This document shows, one piece after another, positions 42,593 to 51,996 of a DNA stretch of 64,000 bases. The DNA comes from JAHCHG01 sp041745765 (GTDB lineage Bacteria; Acidobacteriota; Blastocatellia; Pyrinomonadales; Pyrinomonadaceae), in NCBI GenBank assembly GCA_041745765.1, contig JBGTIH010000001.1, positions 62,001-126,000 on the forward strand, in the 5' to 3' direction. A model generated the notes under the pieces. That model worked only from the letters and a program-made list of their open reading frames with translations. It did not search any database and was not told where the DNA came from. Both the position numbers and the translations under genes were made by a program. Numbering within the stretch: the stretch's first letter is position 1; each line of letters starts with the position of its first letter.

Positions 42593-43348
42593 CTACTTGT
42601 AATTAACAATTTGCGCGAAACTTTCCGCTTTCAGACTAGCTCCGCCGACCAATGCACCGTCAATGTCTTCTTCGCTCATCAATTCTTTAATGTTATTAGG
42701 TTTTACCGAACCGCCGTAAAGAATTCTCGTATTTTCCGCCGTTTCGTTTCCGTGTTTTTCAGCTAAAAAAGAACGAATGAAGCTGTGCATTTCTTGAGCC
42801 TGTTCCGGCGTGGCGGTCTGTCCTGTGCCAATCGCCCAAACAGGCTCGTAAGCGATTATGATACGTTCCATATCGGAAACTGTCAAACCGTCAAGACCGC
42901 CTTCGAGTTGTTCTTTGACGACCTTTTCCGCGTTTCCGGCTTCCCTGTCGGGCAGCATTTCGCCGACGCAGACGATTGCCGTCAAACCGAAATGCAGACA
43001 CGCCAGAGTTTTCAAATTAACGCTGCGATCAGTTTCGCCGTAAAACTGCCGTCTTTCAGAATGTCCGATGATAATTGATGTCGCGCCAATGTCTTTAATC
43101 ATATCCGCACAGACTTCGCCCGTATGCGCTCCGTGCGCGGTTTCCGTCGCGCAATTCTGCGCCGCAATTTTTATATTCGAGCCTTCCAGACGGTCACAGA
43201 CGGTTTTCAAAGCGGTAAAAACAGGCGCAATGATTACTTCGCAATGATTGGCATTCGATACCAAAGATTTCAATTCCAACGCGGTATCTACTGCTTCATC
43301 GTGCAGTTTATACATCTTCCAATTTCCGGCAATGACAGGTTTTCTCAT
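42593..43348 (-). CDS. tpiA: Triosephosphate isomerase
   Basis: Interconverts dihydroxyacetone phosphate and glyceraldehyde-3-phosphate. The 251 residues hold Lys11 in NWKMYK, His96 in IIGHSERR, the base Glu169 in AYEPVWAIGTG and the phosphate-binding GGSVKPNN. The start codon overlaps the stop of the upstream metallophosphoesterase gene by 4 bp (ATGA). Part of the gap-pgk-tpiA-secG glycolytic cluster. Confidence 0.97.
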   Translation of the reverse strand: MRKPVIAGNWKMYKLHDEAVDTALELKSLVSNANHCEVIIAPVFTALKTVCDRLEGSNIKIAAQNCATETAHGAHTGEVCADMIKDIGATSIIIGHSERRQFYGETDRSVNLKTLACLHFGLTAIVCVGEMLPDREAGNAEKVVKEQLEGGLDGLTVSDMERIIIAYEPVWAIGTGQTATPEQAQEMHSFIRSFLAEKHGNETAENTRILYGGSVKPNNIKELMSEEDIDGALVGGASLKAESFAQIVNYK

Positions 43349-44154
43349 AATTTATCCAAATCAACCAGCGTCGCATCCCACCAGCTACCATAACCCGATT
43401 CTTTTACTCTGACGCGCATGTTTTCTAAAATCTGCGCGTCGGCTTTTTCGTGCGTATGTCCGCATAAAACGGTCATTTTACAAGCGGGATTTTCGCTCAT
43501 TACTTCTAAAATCATATCACCGATTGTCTTGCAGGTATAAAACGGCAATTTAAATTCTCCACAAATTCGCAAACTTCGATCAAGACAAACATCGACAAAT
43601 GGCGGCACGTGCGTGACGAGAATAACTTTTTCAAACTTCTCGACTGCTTTAAGCAAAACAGGTTTTAGCATTTCCGCATATTTTTCGCCTTTTTCATTTA
43701 AGAAAAGCTTGATTTCTTCGCGGTTTAAGCCTTTATAATCTTCAATTGCCAGAATATCCCGCGCGGCGCCTTCGCTCAGATTCAAATTGCCGTTTTTTGC
43801 ATCACCCCAACCCTCAACACCGATCAAAGCTGTCGAATCGTTTAATTCAATAATTCCCGATTCGGTCAACCAGTGTAATTTTTTTGACTTTTTTACTAAA
43901 TTACGAATACTTTCTTCGACCTTCGCAAAACTTCCAAAATAAAAATCGTGATTTCCTAAAACAAAATAAATCGGAAAATCAAAACTTTCATCAAAATCTT
44001 TTAACGACCGGCACACAACCTTGCCTTCGGCAATATCGCCTGAAATAATCAAACAATCGGGATTCAGTTCGATCAGATACTCTTTATATTCGGCGTAATC
44101 TCTCTCGGTTAAACGGTCTAAATGAATATCTGTCGTCCACGCAATCCGGTTCAT
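43345..44154 (-). CDS. Metallophosphoesterase
   Basis: A calcineurin-like phosphoesterase of 269 residues. All five metal-ligand motifs are visible: TTDIHLDR (D-x-H), ISGDIAEG (GD), LGNHDFYFG (GNHD), LVTHVPPF (H), CGHTHEKAD (GHTH). The substrate is not predictable. GGAGG precedes the ATG, and its stop overlaps the tpiA start (ATGA). The surrounding genes are glycolytic. Confidence 0.92.
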   Translation of the reverse strand: MNRIAWTTDIHLDRLTERDYAEYKEYLIELNPDCLIISGDIAEGKVVCRSLKDFDESFDFPIYFVLGNHDFYFGSFAKVEESIRNLVKKSKKLHWLTESGIIELNDSTALIGVEGWGDAKNGNLNLSEGAARDILAIEDYKGLNREEIKLFLNEKGEKYAEMLKPVLLKAVEKFEKVILVTHVPPFVDVCLDRSLRICGEFKLPFYTCKTIGDMILEVMSENPACKMTVLCGHTHEKADAQILENMRVRVKESGYGSWWDATLVDLDKL

Positions 44155-44262
44155 AAATATTCCTCCGAATTCATAAGATTTTTTAATGGAAATATTTCAT
44201 TTGATATCAGAAAAGAACAATTTTGCTTTTTTTCAAATCGTTCTTTCGGAATTTTTATTTTC

Positions 44263-44292
44263 TTAATTATCATCCAAAGCCGCCACGGTAGG
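44263..44292 (-). repeat. Degenerate copy of the 3' end of pgk
   Basis: Read on the minus strand this encodes P-T-V-A-A-L-D-D-N-stop; the true pgk end at 44964-44993 encodes P-G-V-A-A-L-D-N-K-stop. 24 of 30 bases match, including the stop. It lies just beyond the VapC-like gene, on the far side from pgk. Confidence 0.5.
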
Positions 44293-44318
44293 AAAAGATC
44301 ATTTTGAAGAATTATTGT

Positions 44319-44711
44319 TCACCAGATTGTTTTAACCAGCTTGGTGTCAGTGATATTTTGATCTTTGGTCAAAAGCGCGGCGTTTAATCTTCTCGCTACG
44401 CCGACAATTATCCGGTCGTGCATTTCGTTAACGGCGGAATCTTTATCGAAATCAATCACATCTTCGGCTTCAAACGGAACGAATATAAATTGTCGGCTTT
44501 GTTTTATTTTTTGAAATTCGGCGGCAAAATCTATTTTGTTTTTAAGTTTTACGTTCAAATAAAACAGTTCGGCAAAAACAATGGCGGGAATATAAATGAT
44601 TGCATTTCCGTTGTCCGCTTCATTAAATGCCGTGCTTGCATTTGCACCGAGCATCGGTAAATTGAGTAAATACCAAAATAAAGCGTGAGTGTCGGTTACG
44701 TATTCATTCAT
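44319..44711 (-). CDS. PIN-domain ribonuclease toxin (VapC-like)
   Basis: 130 residues with the PIN acidic residues: Asp in VTDTHALFWYL, Glu in AELFYL, Asp in EMHDRIIVG and Asp in LLTKDQNI. VapC toxins cleave tRNA or rRNA when freed from their antitoxin. The start overlaps the stop of the antitoxin gene (ATGA). The pair splits the gap-pgk-tpiA glycolytic run. Confidence 0.92.
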   Translation of the reverse strand: MNEYVTDTHALFWYLLNLPMLGANASTAFNEADNGNAIIYIPAIVFAELFYLNVKLKNKIDFAAEFQKIKQSRQFIFVPFEAEDVIDFDKDSAVNEMHDRIIVGVARRLNAALLTKDQNITDTKLVKTIW

Positions 44712-44938
44712 AAATCTTCAAATTTCTTCTTCCAATCCTCCCGAATTTCACTAATTTCTTTTTCAACATCAAAATCTTCGGGAAAATAACCCTTCCAACT
44801 TCCACGTAAACTCTGCTGTTTCTTCTCTTCAAAGGGAATCTTTTCCAAACTTATCGCCAAGTGCTTAACAAGTTTGATTTTCTCGGACGGAGTAAGTTTT
44901 TCCGCCAACGTCGTAACTTCTTCTAATGTCGTTTGCAT
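44708..44938 (-). CDS. Antitoxin of the VapBC-like pair
   Basis: 76 residues, mostly helical. The N part LEEVTTLAEKLTPSEKIKLV resembles small antitoxins/addiction-module proteins paired with PIN toxins; the acidic C part (EKEISEIREDWKKKFEDL) would wrap the toxin. A good ribosome-binding site (GAGGTGAG) precedes the ATG. No clear operator was found upstream. Confidence 0.82.
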   Translation of the reverse strand: MQTTLEEVTTLAEKLTPSEKIKLVKHLAISLEKIPFEEKKQQSLRGSWKGYFPEDFDVEKEISEIREDWKKKFEDL

Positions 44939-44963
44939 AAACTCACCTCTTTATTATTTTACA

Positions 44964-46184
44964 TTATTTATTATCCAAAGCCGCAACGCCCGGCAATTCA
45001 TCGCCGGCTAAGAATTCCAGAGTTGCGCCGCCGCCGGTTGAGATATGCGAGATTTTATCGGCGAGTCCGGCTTGATTGATGGCAGAAACCGAATCGCCGC
45101 CGCCGACAATTGAAGTCGCGCCTTTTTCTGTCGCTTCGGCGACCGCTTCGGCAATCGAAATCGTGCCTTGATCGAAGGGTTTTTCTTCAAACATTCCCAT
45201 CGGACCGTTCCAGATGATTGTCTTTGCGCCTTCTAGTGCGTGTTTGAAGATTTCTGCCGTTTCCGTACCGATGTCTAAGCCGACCAAACCTGCGTTTGTA
45301 AAATCAACCGGAATCGTTTTCGCCGAATTGAGCGGATCGTAGGAATCTACAACGACGTGATCGGTCGGCAAAATCAGTTCAATGCCCGCTTCTTTCGCCT
45401 GTTTTTCGACTTCGAGCGCGGTCGGCATCATCTCGTCTTCAACCAGAGATTTGCCGATTGTGTAGCCGTTCGCCTTGAAAAACGTATAAGCCATCGCCCC
45501 TCCGATTAATAATTTATCAACCTTCCGTTCGATCAAAGATTTGATAACCGGAATTTTATCCGAAACTTTTGCGCCGCCTAAGATTGCGACGAACGGGCGT
45601 TCGGGATTGTTGAGAGCTTTTCCTAAAAATTCGAGTTCCTTTTCCATAAGAAGTCCGGCGACCGATTCTTCGACGAATTTTGTAATTCCGGCAGTCGAAG
45701 CGTGTGCGCGGTGCGCCGTGCCGAATGCGTCATTGACATAAACGTCCGCTAATTCGGCGAGTTTTCGCGCAAATTTTTCGTCGTTTTTTTCTTCTCCGGC
45801 ATTCAGACGAAGATTTTCGAGCATAAAAATTTCGCCGTCATTCATTGCTGAAACTTTTTCTGCCGCATTGTTTGATTCTTCAAACTGAACATTTTTTCCG
45901 ATTAAATCAGAAAGCCGTTCCGCCGCCGGTTTGAGTGAATATTTCGATTCATCAAACGGCATTTTCTTTTCTTCGGCTTTTTGCTTGTCCTTGATCGGTC
46001 GTCCGAGATGCGATGCGAGAATAACTTTCGCGCCTTGTTCAAGTGCGTATTTAATTGTCGGCAGCGCGCCTTGAATTCGTGTGTCGTCTTCGACTTCCCC
46101 GTTCTTGATCGGCACATTGAAATCTACGCGGATAAAAACTCTTTTACCTTTAATTTCAATATCTTTAATTGTTTTTTTGTTCAT
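44964..46184 (-). CDS. pgk: Phosphoglycerate kinase
   Basis: Makes ATP from 1,3-bisphosphoglycerate. The 406 residues match the family: RVDFNVPIKNGEVEDDTRI, HLGRP, ENLRLNAGEEKND, DAFGTAHRAHAST, GGAKVSDKI, WNGPMGMFE and GGGDSVSAI with the ATP-binding Gly-rich end. It runs with gap, tpiA and secG. The C-terminal ten codons have a degenerate second copy at 44.26-44.29 kb, across the toxin-antitoxin pair. Confidence 0.97.
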   Translation of the reverse strand: MNKKTIKDIEIKGKRVFIRVDFNVPIKNGEVEDDTRIQGALPTIKYALEQGAKVILASHLGRPIKDKQKAEEKKMPFDESKYSLKPAAERLSDLIGKNVQFEESNNAAEKVSAMNDGEIFMLENLRLNAGEEKNDEKFARKLAELADVYVNDAFGTAHRAHASTAGITKFVEESVAGLLMEKELEFLGKALNNPERPFVAILGGAKVSDKIPVIKSLIERKVDKLLIGGAMAYTFFKANGYTIGKSLVEDEMMPTALEVEKQAKEAGIELILPTDHVVVDSYDPLNSAKTIPVDFTNAGLVGLDIGTETAEIFKHALEGAKTIIWNGPMGMFEEKPFDQGTISIAEAVAEATEKGATSIVGGGDSVSAINQAGLADKISHISTGGGATLEFLAGDELPGVAALDNK

Positions 46185-46224
46185 ACTTTCTTCGAATTAA
46201 TATAATTCTGCATTTTTTTAATTT

Positions 46225-46629
46225 TTATTTAGGCAAACGCCACCGATTTCTGCTCCAACTTTTTGGTGATTTTCGTTCAGCTTTTTCAAGTATTCTACTT
46301 GTTTTTAAAGTAATATTTACTCCGCTCTTTTTTCTGATATTTAGTAATGCTGAAACAAATTCTCCGAGAGGTGCATCAGAAATTTTTCGCCATTTTTTAG
46401 GTTTAACAGCTTTTACTTGTGATTCAATTTTTTCTATTTCCTCGTCATTTATATCTACTATTTTATTTAAAATTATTTTTTGTTCGTGGCGAAAAGCTTG
46501 ATGACCTATTGCTTTTCGTTTGGCGATAGCGAAACGTGAACGACTACGCGATTCACCATAAGTGTTTCGAGTATCTTTCAAATAACTCAATAATTTTTTT
46601 TCTTGTGGAGTTAGTTTTTTTCTGTTCAC
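46225..46629 (-). CDS. Hypothetical basic protein
   Basis: A 134-residue, strongly basic protein, GTG start with GGAG upstream. The N part KKLTPQEKKLLSYLKDTRNT resembles short unnamed proteins I have seen in environmental bacteria (low-certainty memory). The rest is helical and rich in Lys, Arg and Ser. No known motif. It is inserted between gap (16 bp upstream) and pgk, so it is likely expressed with the glycolytic genes. Confidence 0.7.
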   Translation of the reverse strand: MNRKKLTPQEKKLLSYLKDTRNTYGESRSRSRFAIAKRKAIGHQAFRHEQKIILNKIVDINDEEIEKIESQVKAVKPKKWRKISDAPLGEFVSALLNIRKKSGVNITLKTSRILEKAERKSPKSWSRNRWRLPK

Positions 46630-46645
46630 GTTTCGCTCCTATTTT

Positions 46646-47653
46646 CTATAACCCCTTTTCAGCAATAAATTTAATCAAATCCCGAACGCGACACGAATAG
46701 CCCCATTCATTGTCATACCACGAAAGAATTTTGACGGTCGTGCCGCCGATTACTTTAGTATTTGCCGCGTCAACGATTGACGAATTCGGGTTTCCGCGAA
46801 AATCTATCGAAACGAGTGGTTCTTCTTCAAAGGCGAGAATTCCTTTTAATTCTTCGTTTGCCGCGTCTTTTAAAACCTGATTGACTTCTTCGGTCGAAGT
46901 TTCTTTTTCGAGATTCATCACAACATCAACCAAGGACACATTCGGAGTCGGAACTCTCACACTAATTCCGTCGAATTTGCCTTCGAGTTCGGGAATTACC
47001 AATGCAACGGCTTTTGCCGCGCCGGTCGAGGTCGGAATCATCGAAAGTGCCGCAGCGCGGGCGCGGCGCAAATCTTTATGCGGAAGATCCAATAATTGCT
47101 GATCGTTCGTGTAGGAATGAATCGTGTTCATCAGCGCGTTTTTAATGCCGAATTTGTCGTGCATTACTTTGGCAACCGGCGCGAGACAATTGGTCGTACA
47201 CGATGCGTTTGAAATTATATGATGATTCGCCGCATCGTATTTATCTTCATTTACGCCGAGAACAATCGTTATATCTTCGCCTTTTGCCGGAGCGGAAATA
47301 ATGACTTTTTTCACCGAACCGCGCAAATGTTTACGTGCGTCTTCCGCTTTGGTAAATATTCCGGTTGATTCGACAACGATTTCCGCACCGACTTCTTCCC
47401 AAGGGATCAGCGACGGGTCTCTTTCGCTGAAAACCTTAAAACTGTCATTATTTACTTTAATCGTGTCGCCGTCCGCCGAAATATCGTGATCGAGATTGCC
47501 CATTATCGAATCATATTTCAACAAATGCGCCAGAGTTTTCGTGTCGGTCAAATCATTGACCGCGACAAAATCGAAGTCTGAATCACCTAAAGCCGTCCGC
47601 AAAACATTTCGCCCGATTCTTCCAAATCCGTTAATACCGATTTTAATACCCAT
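46646..47653 (-). CDS. gap: Glyceraldehyde-3-phosphate dehydrogenase
   Basis: NAD-dependent glycolytic dehydrogenase, 335 residues. Rossmann motif GINGFGRIGRNVLR, Asp34 in VNDLTD (favours NAD over NADP), catalytic Cys152 in SNASCTTNCLAP, then PTSTGAAKAVALVIPEL and WYDNEWGYSCRV. GGAGG-type ribosome-binding site upstream. First gene of the glycolytic run, with a plausible promoter at 47699-47727. Confidence 0.98.
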   Translation of the reverse strand: MGIKIGINGFGRIGRNVLRTALGDSDFDFVAVNDLTDTKTLAHLLKYDSIMGNLDHDISADGDTIKVNNDSFKVFSERDPSLIPWEEVGAEIVVESTGIFTKAEDARKHLRGSVKKVIISAPAKGEDITIVLGVNEDKYDAANHHIISNASCTTNCLAPVAKVMHDKFGIKNALMNTIHSYTNDQQLLDLPHKDLRRARAAALSMIPTSTGAAKAVALVIPELEGKFDGISVRVPTPNVSLVDVVMNLEKETSTEEVNQVLKDAANEELKGILAFEEEPLVSIDFRGNPNSSIVDAANTKVIGGTTVKILSWYDNEWGYSCRVRDLIKFIAEKGL

Positions 47654-47698
47654 TTCTAATAATAATCCTCCTGTAAATTTTTATCTGATAAAAACTTG

Positions 47699-47727
47699 AA
47701 GATAACTCATATTTAACTAAAGTTCAA
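47699..47727 (-). promoter_or_regulatory. Predicted gap promoter
   Basis: On the minus strand, TTGAAC and TATCTT with a 17-bp spacer, about 45 bp upstream of the gap start. Confidence 0.6.
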
Positions 47728-47884
47728 AGTAGGCTTTCAGATGTTTTTAAGGCAAAATAACACATCACACAAATTAAAAAGTTATCCAAATAAATGAAAC
47801 TATTAAAAATTGTATGTCGTAGTAACCAATTGAGTTTTTAACCATTTATTTTTATCATTTTCAAAACTCGGAGCCTTTATATAA

Positions 47885-49747
47885 ATGAAAATTTTTCGTC
47901 AAAACGTACGTTTTTTTGGATTGATTTTGATCATAAGCTGTTTTGGAGTTTCAGGGGTTTTTCCTCAAGATGTCAGACAAAATCTTCAAATTGCCAAATC
48001 AGTCGCTGAAACTTTAGAAAAAATCAATTTACCTGAAGAAAAACCGTCGTCCGAATCAGATTCTGAAAAAATCAATAATGAAATATCTGTTTCCGTTCCG
48101 CCAAATTATTCAAACACAACCAATCTTTCGAGAGTCGGTGTTCAAACTTCGAATACTTTAACGCTTTCTTTAGATGATGCGATTCGTCGTGCTTTGCAAA
48201 GTAATAATTCGATTGAAGTTGCCAGAGATGATATTCGTTTTCAGGAAACGCAGCTTCGTTCGCTTCAGGGATTTTATGATCCGGTTTTAACGTTTTCGCC
48301 GACTTATACCAGAAATTCAAGCACCGGAAATGCGGCAACCAATGACTTTCGAGTCAATTCGAGTATTCGTCAAAATCTCGGAACAGGCGGTTCATACGAT
48401 GTATTTTTTGACAATACGAGAACTGAAAATACTTTTGCCCAAGCGCAGTTAACTTCCGGTTCTTCGGGAATCGGAAGCTCCGGCGGATCGGCGTTTTATT
48501 CGACAAATACAGGAATTCGTTTTACTCAGCCGCTTTTGCGAAATTTCGGAGTTGATAACACACGACGTCAAATTCGGATTCAGAGAAAACGTCTGCAACA
48601 ATCAGATGCTGATTTTCGCCGTCAGACAATCGAAATCATCGCACAGGTTCAGAGAGCTTATTGGGATTTGGTCTTTGCTTTGCGCGATCAGCAAAATCGT
48701 CTTGATAATCTGAATCTTGCCAGAGAAAATCTGCGGCAAACCGAAGCCAGAATTGATGCCGGAGCGGCTGCGCCTCTGGCTCGTGCCGAGGTAAATACCG
48801 AAGTTGCCAATCGTGAATCGGATTTATTGATTGCTACGCAGCAAGTTTCGATTTCCGAAAACACCTTAAAAACATTGCTTCTCCGCGAACCGACCGCTAT
48901 TGAATGGAACGCCTCGTTGATCCCGACCGACCGACCGGTGTACAGCGATGAGCCGATAATTTTGGACGATGCGATGAAAGATGCAATGCAAAACCGTCCC
49001 GAACTTCGGCGTTTAAGTCTCCAAAAAGAAATAAATGATATAGACATTAATTTTTTCAGAAACCAAACTAAACCGAGAATTGATCTAAATTCATCATTTT
49101 CATTAAGTGGAATTTCCAGAGGAATTACTGGCGAAAATGCAGACGTTTTAGTTCCGCAATTCACCGGAAACGATGAGATTTTAAGAACAAGATTGAACAC
49201 GCTCTTACCTGCCAATAATCAAATTCAGAATCCAAATATTGTCATTCCGGCAGTTCCCGGATTTTTAGTCGGCGGATTTAATCAATCAATCATCAATATT
49301 TTCCGTTCGGACGCGCCAAATTATTCGGTCGGCGTAACAATTGAAATTCCGCTCAGAAATCGCACAGCGCAAGCCAATCTTGCCGGTGCGCGAATTTTGA
49401 ATGAGCAAATCTCGGCGCAAACCCGTTCGCAGGAACAGCAGGTTGTCGCCGAAGTTCGAAATGCGGTTCAATCCGTCGAAACCTTGCGGCAGAGAGTTCT
49501 AATCGCCCGACGGGCAAGAGAAAATGCCGAGATTCAGCTTGAAGGCGAAAGAAAACTTTTCGAAGCCGGAAGATCAACGACATTTCTTCTTTTTCAGAGA
49601 GAAAATGCTTTAGCTATTGCTCGAAACAGCGAAATTCGTGCTGAAACAGAATACAATAAAGCATTGTCCGATCTCCAGCGCGTAACTTCAACTACGTTTA
49701 GAGTCAACAATATAGAGATTGAATCTCCGATTGATGACGACCAGTAA
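47885..49747 (+). CDS. TolC-family outer membrane channel protein
   Basis: 620 residues: signal peptide (about 1-28, MKIFRQNVRFFGLILIISCF), an unusual 60-residue Ser/Pro-rich segment, then two OEP repeats (about 90-300, 360-605) with LSLDDAIRRALQSNNSIEVA, FTQPLLRNFG, ARAEVNTEVANRESDLL, and VEIPLRNR-type VTIEIPLRNRTAQANLAGAR. These form the outer-membrane barrel and periplasmic alpha-tunnel used by efflux and secretion pumps. No pump genes are adjacent, so it may serve several systems. Confidence 0.93.
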   Translation: MKIFRQNVRFFGLILIISCFGVSGVFPQDVRQNLQIAKSVAETLEKINLPEEKPSSESDSEKINNEISVSVPPNYSNTTNLSRVGVQTSNTLTLSLDDAIRRALQSNNSIEVARDDIRFQETQLRSLQGFYDPVLTFSPTYTRNSSTGNAATNDFRVNSSIRQNLGTGGSYDVFFDNTRTENTFAQAQLTSGSSGIGSSGGSAFYSTNTGIRFTQPLLRNFGVDNTRRQIRIQRKRLQQSDADFRRQTIEIIAQVQRAYWDLVFALRDQQNRLDNLNLARENLRQTEARIDAGAAAPLARAEVNTEVANRESDLLIATQQVSISENTLKTLLLREPTAIEWNASLIPTDRPVYSDEPIILDDAMKDAMQNRPELRRLSLQKEINDIDINFFRNQTKPRIDLNSSFSLSGISRGITGENADVLVPQFTGNDEILRTRLNTLLPANNQIQNPNIVIPAVPGFLVGGFNQSIINIFRSDAPNYSVGVTIEIPLRNRTAQANLAGARILNEQISAQTRSQEQQVVAEVRNAVQSVETLRQRVLIARRARENAEIQLEGERKLFEAGRSTTFLLFQRENALAIARNSEIRAETEYNKALSDLQRVTSTTFRVNNIEIESPIDDDQ

Positions 49748-49777
49748 ATTTTCTTGCCAAACTTAAGAACTAACTTT

Positions 49778-49807
49778 AAGAGTCGCTCTGCCGACTCTTT
49801 ATTTTTT
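49778..49807 (+). terminator. Terminator of the TolC-like gene
   Basis: Stem AAGAGTCG / CGACTCTT, 6-nt loop, followed by TATTTTTT, about 31 bp after the stop. Confidence 0.88.
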
Positions 49808-49931
49808 ACATTAAGTTTTGCTTTATAAAATCAGAAAAAGTATCTTATAAAGGCAGAAACCCGCTAGATTTGGAAGTGTGCGAGATTTGAAAAACAACCA
49901 TTCATAACTATCGGTTTTCCAACACTTTAAC

Positions 49932-50708
49932 GTGAAAATTTCCGCCGTAATCATAACTTTTAATGAAGAAAAAAATATCCGCCGAGCTGTCGAATCGGTC
50001 AAATGGGCGGACGAAGTTATTGTTGTGGATTCCGAATCCGGCGATAAAACGCGCGAAATTGCTGAATCTCTCGGCGCAAAAGTTTTTGTTCAAAAATGGC
50101 TCGGATTTTCAAAGCAAAAACAGTTTGCCCTTGAAAAAGCCTCAAATGATTGGATATTCAGTCTTGATGCAGATGAAGAAGTTTCTTCAGATTTACGGGC
50201 TGAAATTCTGCAAATAAAAGATTTACCGAAAAATGAACGCGCCGCCGCTTATAAAATCCCAAGACTTTCATACTATATGAATCGCCCGATTCATCACAGC
50301 GGTTGGTATCCCGATTGGCAATTACGTTTTTTTAATCGCACTAAAGGAAAATGGCGAGTTGTTTTACTTCACGAATCAGTTGAAATGCAGAAAGATGCAA
50401 AAGTTAAAGATCTTAAATCGAATATCTATCATTTCAGTGTTGATAACGCCGCGCATCATCATCGAATGATCGGCGAAAGATATGCGCCGCTCGCCGCTGA
50501 GCAGATGTTTGAACGCGGACAAAAAACTTCTCCTCTTAAAATCCATACCGCCGGATTGACGACTTTTTTGCAAACTTACATTTTAAAGAGAGGTTTTCTT
50601 GACGGTTTGCCCGGATTTACCATCGCCCGTTTTGCCGCACATCACGCCTTTCTTAAACATCTCTTATTATGGGAAAAAATTCAGTCCGAAAAAAGTCAAA
50701 ATAAATAA
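49932..50708 (+). CDS. Family 2 glycosyltransferase (LPS core type)
   Basis: 258 residues, GTG start. The GT-A fold opens with ISAVIITFNEEKNIRRAVES; VDSESGDKT and the metal-binding DxD motif SLDADEEV follow, then WRVVLLHESVE. The overall layout is that of WaaE/KdtX-like enzymes that add glucose to the LPS inner core, with the membrane-near C-terminal segment GLTTFLQTYILKRGFLDGLP. It could also make other glycolipids. It stands alone between two secreted-protein genes. Confidence 0.88.
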   Translation: MKISAVIITFNEEKNIRRAVESVKWADEVIVVDSESGDKTREIAESLGAKVFVQKWLGFSKQKQFALEKASNDWIFSLDADEEVSSDLRAEILQIKDLPKNERAAAYKIPRLSYYMNRPIHHSGWYPDWQLRFFNRTKGKWRVVLLHESVEMQKDAKVKDLKSNIYHFSVDNAAHHHRMIGERYAPLAAEQMFERGQKTSPLKIHTAGLTTFLQTYILKRGFLDGLPGFTIARFAAHHAFLKHLLLWEKIQSEKSQNK

Positions 50709-50826
50709 ACAACCCGTTGTTTTCTCAAATACAACTTCTGTTTTTTTATTCTCATCAAACATTTCGGATTCAAGATAATCTACGGTATATTTAAACTTAG
50801 AGTTTAGCTATTCCACTGTTATAAAT

Positions 50827-51459
50827 ATGAAAACACCACTTTTCCTTTTAATATTTTCAATGATTTTCACAACTGCCGTTTTTGCCCAGAGCACGCAAAA
50901 AGGGATTGATCCGCAGACTGACAAAATCAAAACCGAAGGCAACCGAACAACCCGCACAAATGATGTCAGCCGTACTTGGGATTGGGGAAGCGGCAAAACC
51001 AGAGTTCGTGAACCGCTGGCTAACCCTTACAAATTAAATTCGCGCCGCGATGTCTTGCTTGAAACAATCGTCAATGTTTTGAGCGGAAACCAAATAATTA
51101 TTGACGATTCAGCTTCACGTATGAGCGAAGGAATTATCGTTACGCAGCCTTTTGTCTTTTCCAAAAGCCCGGTTACTTCGCAAACGGAAATGAACCGATA
51201 CGCAATTTTGCCCAACTCCAACACTTCTTGGACTCGCGGAAGATATTCATTTACGATTGAAGTTCAATCAATTGACGGGATTCAGAATAATATTTATGTC
51301 ACAGCAAAGGTCGAAGGCAGATCGAGCAACGGTCTGATGCAGGAATGGACGACTTTGCAAAGTTCGGGATTGGCAGAAGATACATTTTTGTCTAAATTAA
51401 TCGAGATGGTTACGGGAATTTCGCCCGACGCTTCCCAAAAAGTCGAAGATAAACCGTAG
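50827..51459 (+). CDS. Secreted protein of unknown function
   Basis: 210 residues with a signal peptide (MKTPLFLLIFSMIFTTAVFA, cleaved before QST). A low-complexity region (about 25-60) comes next, then a compact beta/alpha domain from NSRRDVLLETIVNVLSGNQI to FLSKLIEMVTG, with SFTIEVQSIDGIQNNIYVTA. The domain recalls the small repeat fold of outer-membrane assembly lipoproteins such as BamC, but this is only an impression. It is followed 15 bp later by another secreted protein gene. Confidence 0.6.
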   Translation: MKTPLFLLIFSMIFTTAVFAQSTQKGIDPQTDKIKTEGNRTTRTNDVSRTWDWGSGKTRVREPLANPYKLNSRRDVLLETIVNVLSGNQIIIDDSASRMSEGIIVTQPFVFSKSPVTSQTEMNRYAILPNSNTSWTRGRYSFTIEVQSIDGIQNNIYVTAKVEGRSSNGLMQEWTTLQSSGLAEDTFLSKLIEMVTGISPDASQKVEDKP

Positions 51460-51474
51460 TTTTTTTTTACACAG

Positions 51475-51996
51475 ATGACAAATTTTATTAGAACAATTTT
51501 TATTTTCATTTTTATTTTTTCTGTTTCGGTTACAGTTCAAGCGCAATTCGATGTTTCAACACCGAGCGGAACTCCTAAAGCCGAGCAATTGCCGCAGCCG
51601 ATTATGGAAACAATGGCAAAAAAACAGTTAGAAGAAAATAAAAAAGAACACGAACGTCTCATAAAACGCAGTCAAGATGCCGTTAAAATAAGCGAAGAAC
51701 TTGAAAAATCTTTTGCAAAAAATAAAAAATTAACATCGCAAGATCAAGACAAATTAAAAGATTTAGAAAAACTCTTAAAAAGAATTCGCAAAGATTTGGG
51801 CGGTTCGGCAGATGAAGAAGATCAGCTTGAAGAAAAACCGACAACAATGGCAAGTGCTTTAAATGCACTGAAAGAAACAACAGAGTCTTTGTATGAACAA
51901 GTAAAAAAAACCACGCGTTACACAATTTCAGCGGTTGCTATCAAAAGTTCAAATACGGTTTTGTACATTGTGAAATTTCTACAATTCGGTAAGTAA
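51475..51996 (+). CDS. Secreted coiled-coil protein
   Basis: 173 residues: signal peptide (about 1-23, FIFIFIFSVSVTVQAQ), a long Lys/Glu-rich helical stretch (about 45-110) and a final hydrophobic-leaning segment YTISAVAIKSSNTVLYIVKF. No recognised family. The start codon is 15 bp after the preceding stop, so the two are likely one transcription unit. Confidence 0.65.
   Translation: MTNFIRTIFIFIFIFSVSVTVQAQFDVSTPSGTPKAEQLPQPIMETMAKKQLEENKKEHERLIKRSQDAVKISEELEKSFAKNKKLTSQDQDKLKDLEKLLKRIRKDLGGSADEEDQLEEKPTTMASALNALKETTESLYEQVKKTTRYTISAVAIKSSNTVLYIVKFLQFGK

Noticed and set aside
44122..44307. Plus-strand 61-codon frame upstream of the PIN gene region
   Set aside because: Overlaps the metallophosphoesterase start and its ribosome-binding site, has no ribosome-binding site of its own and no recognisable features.
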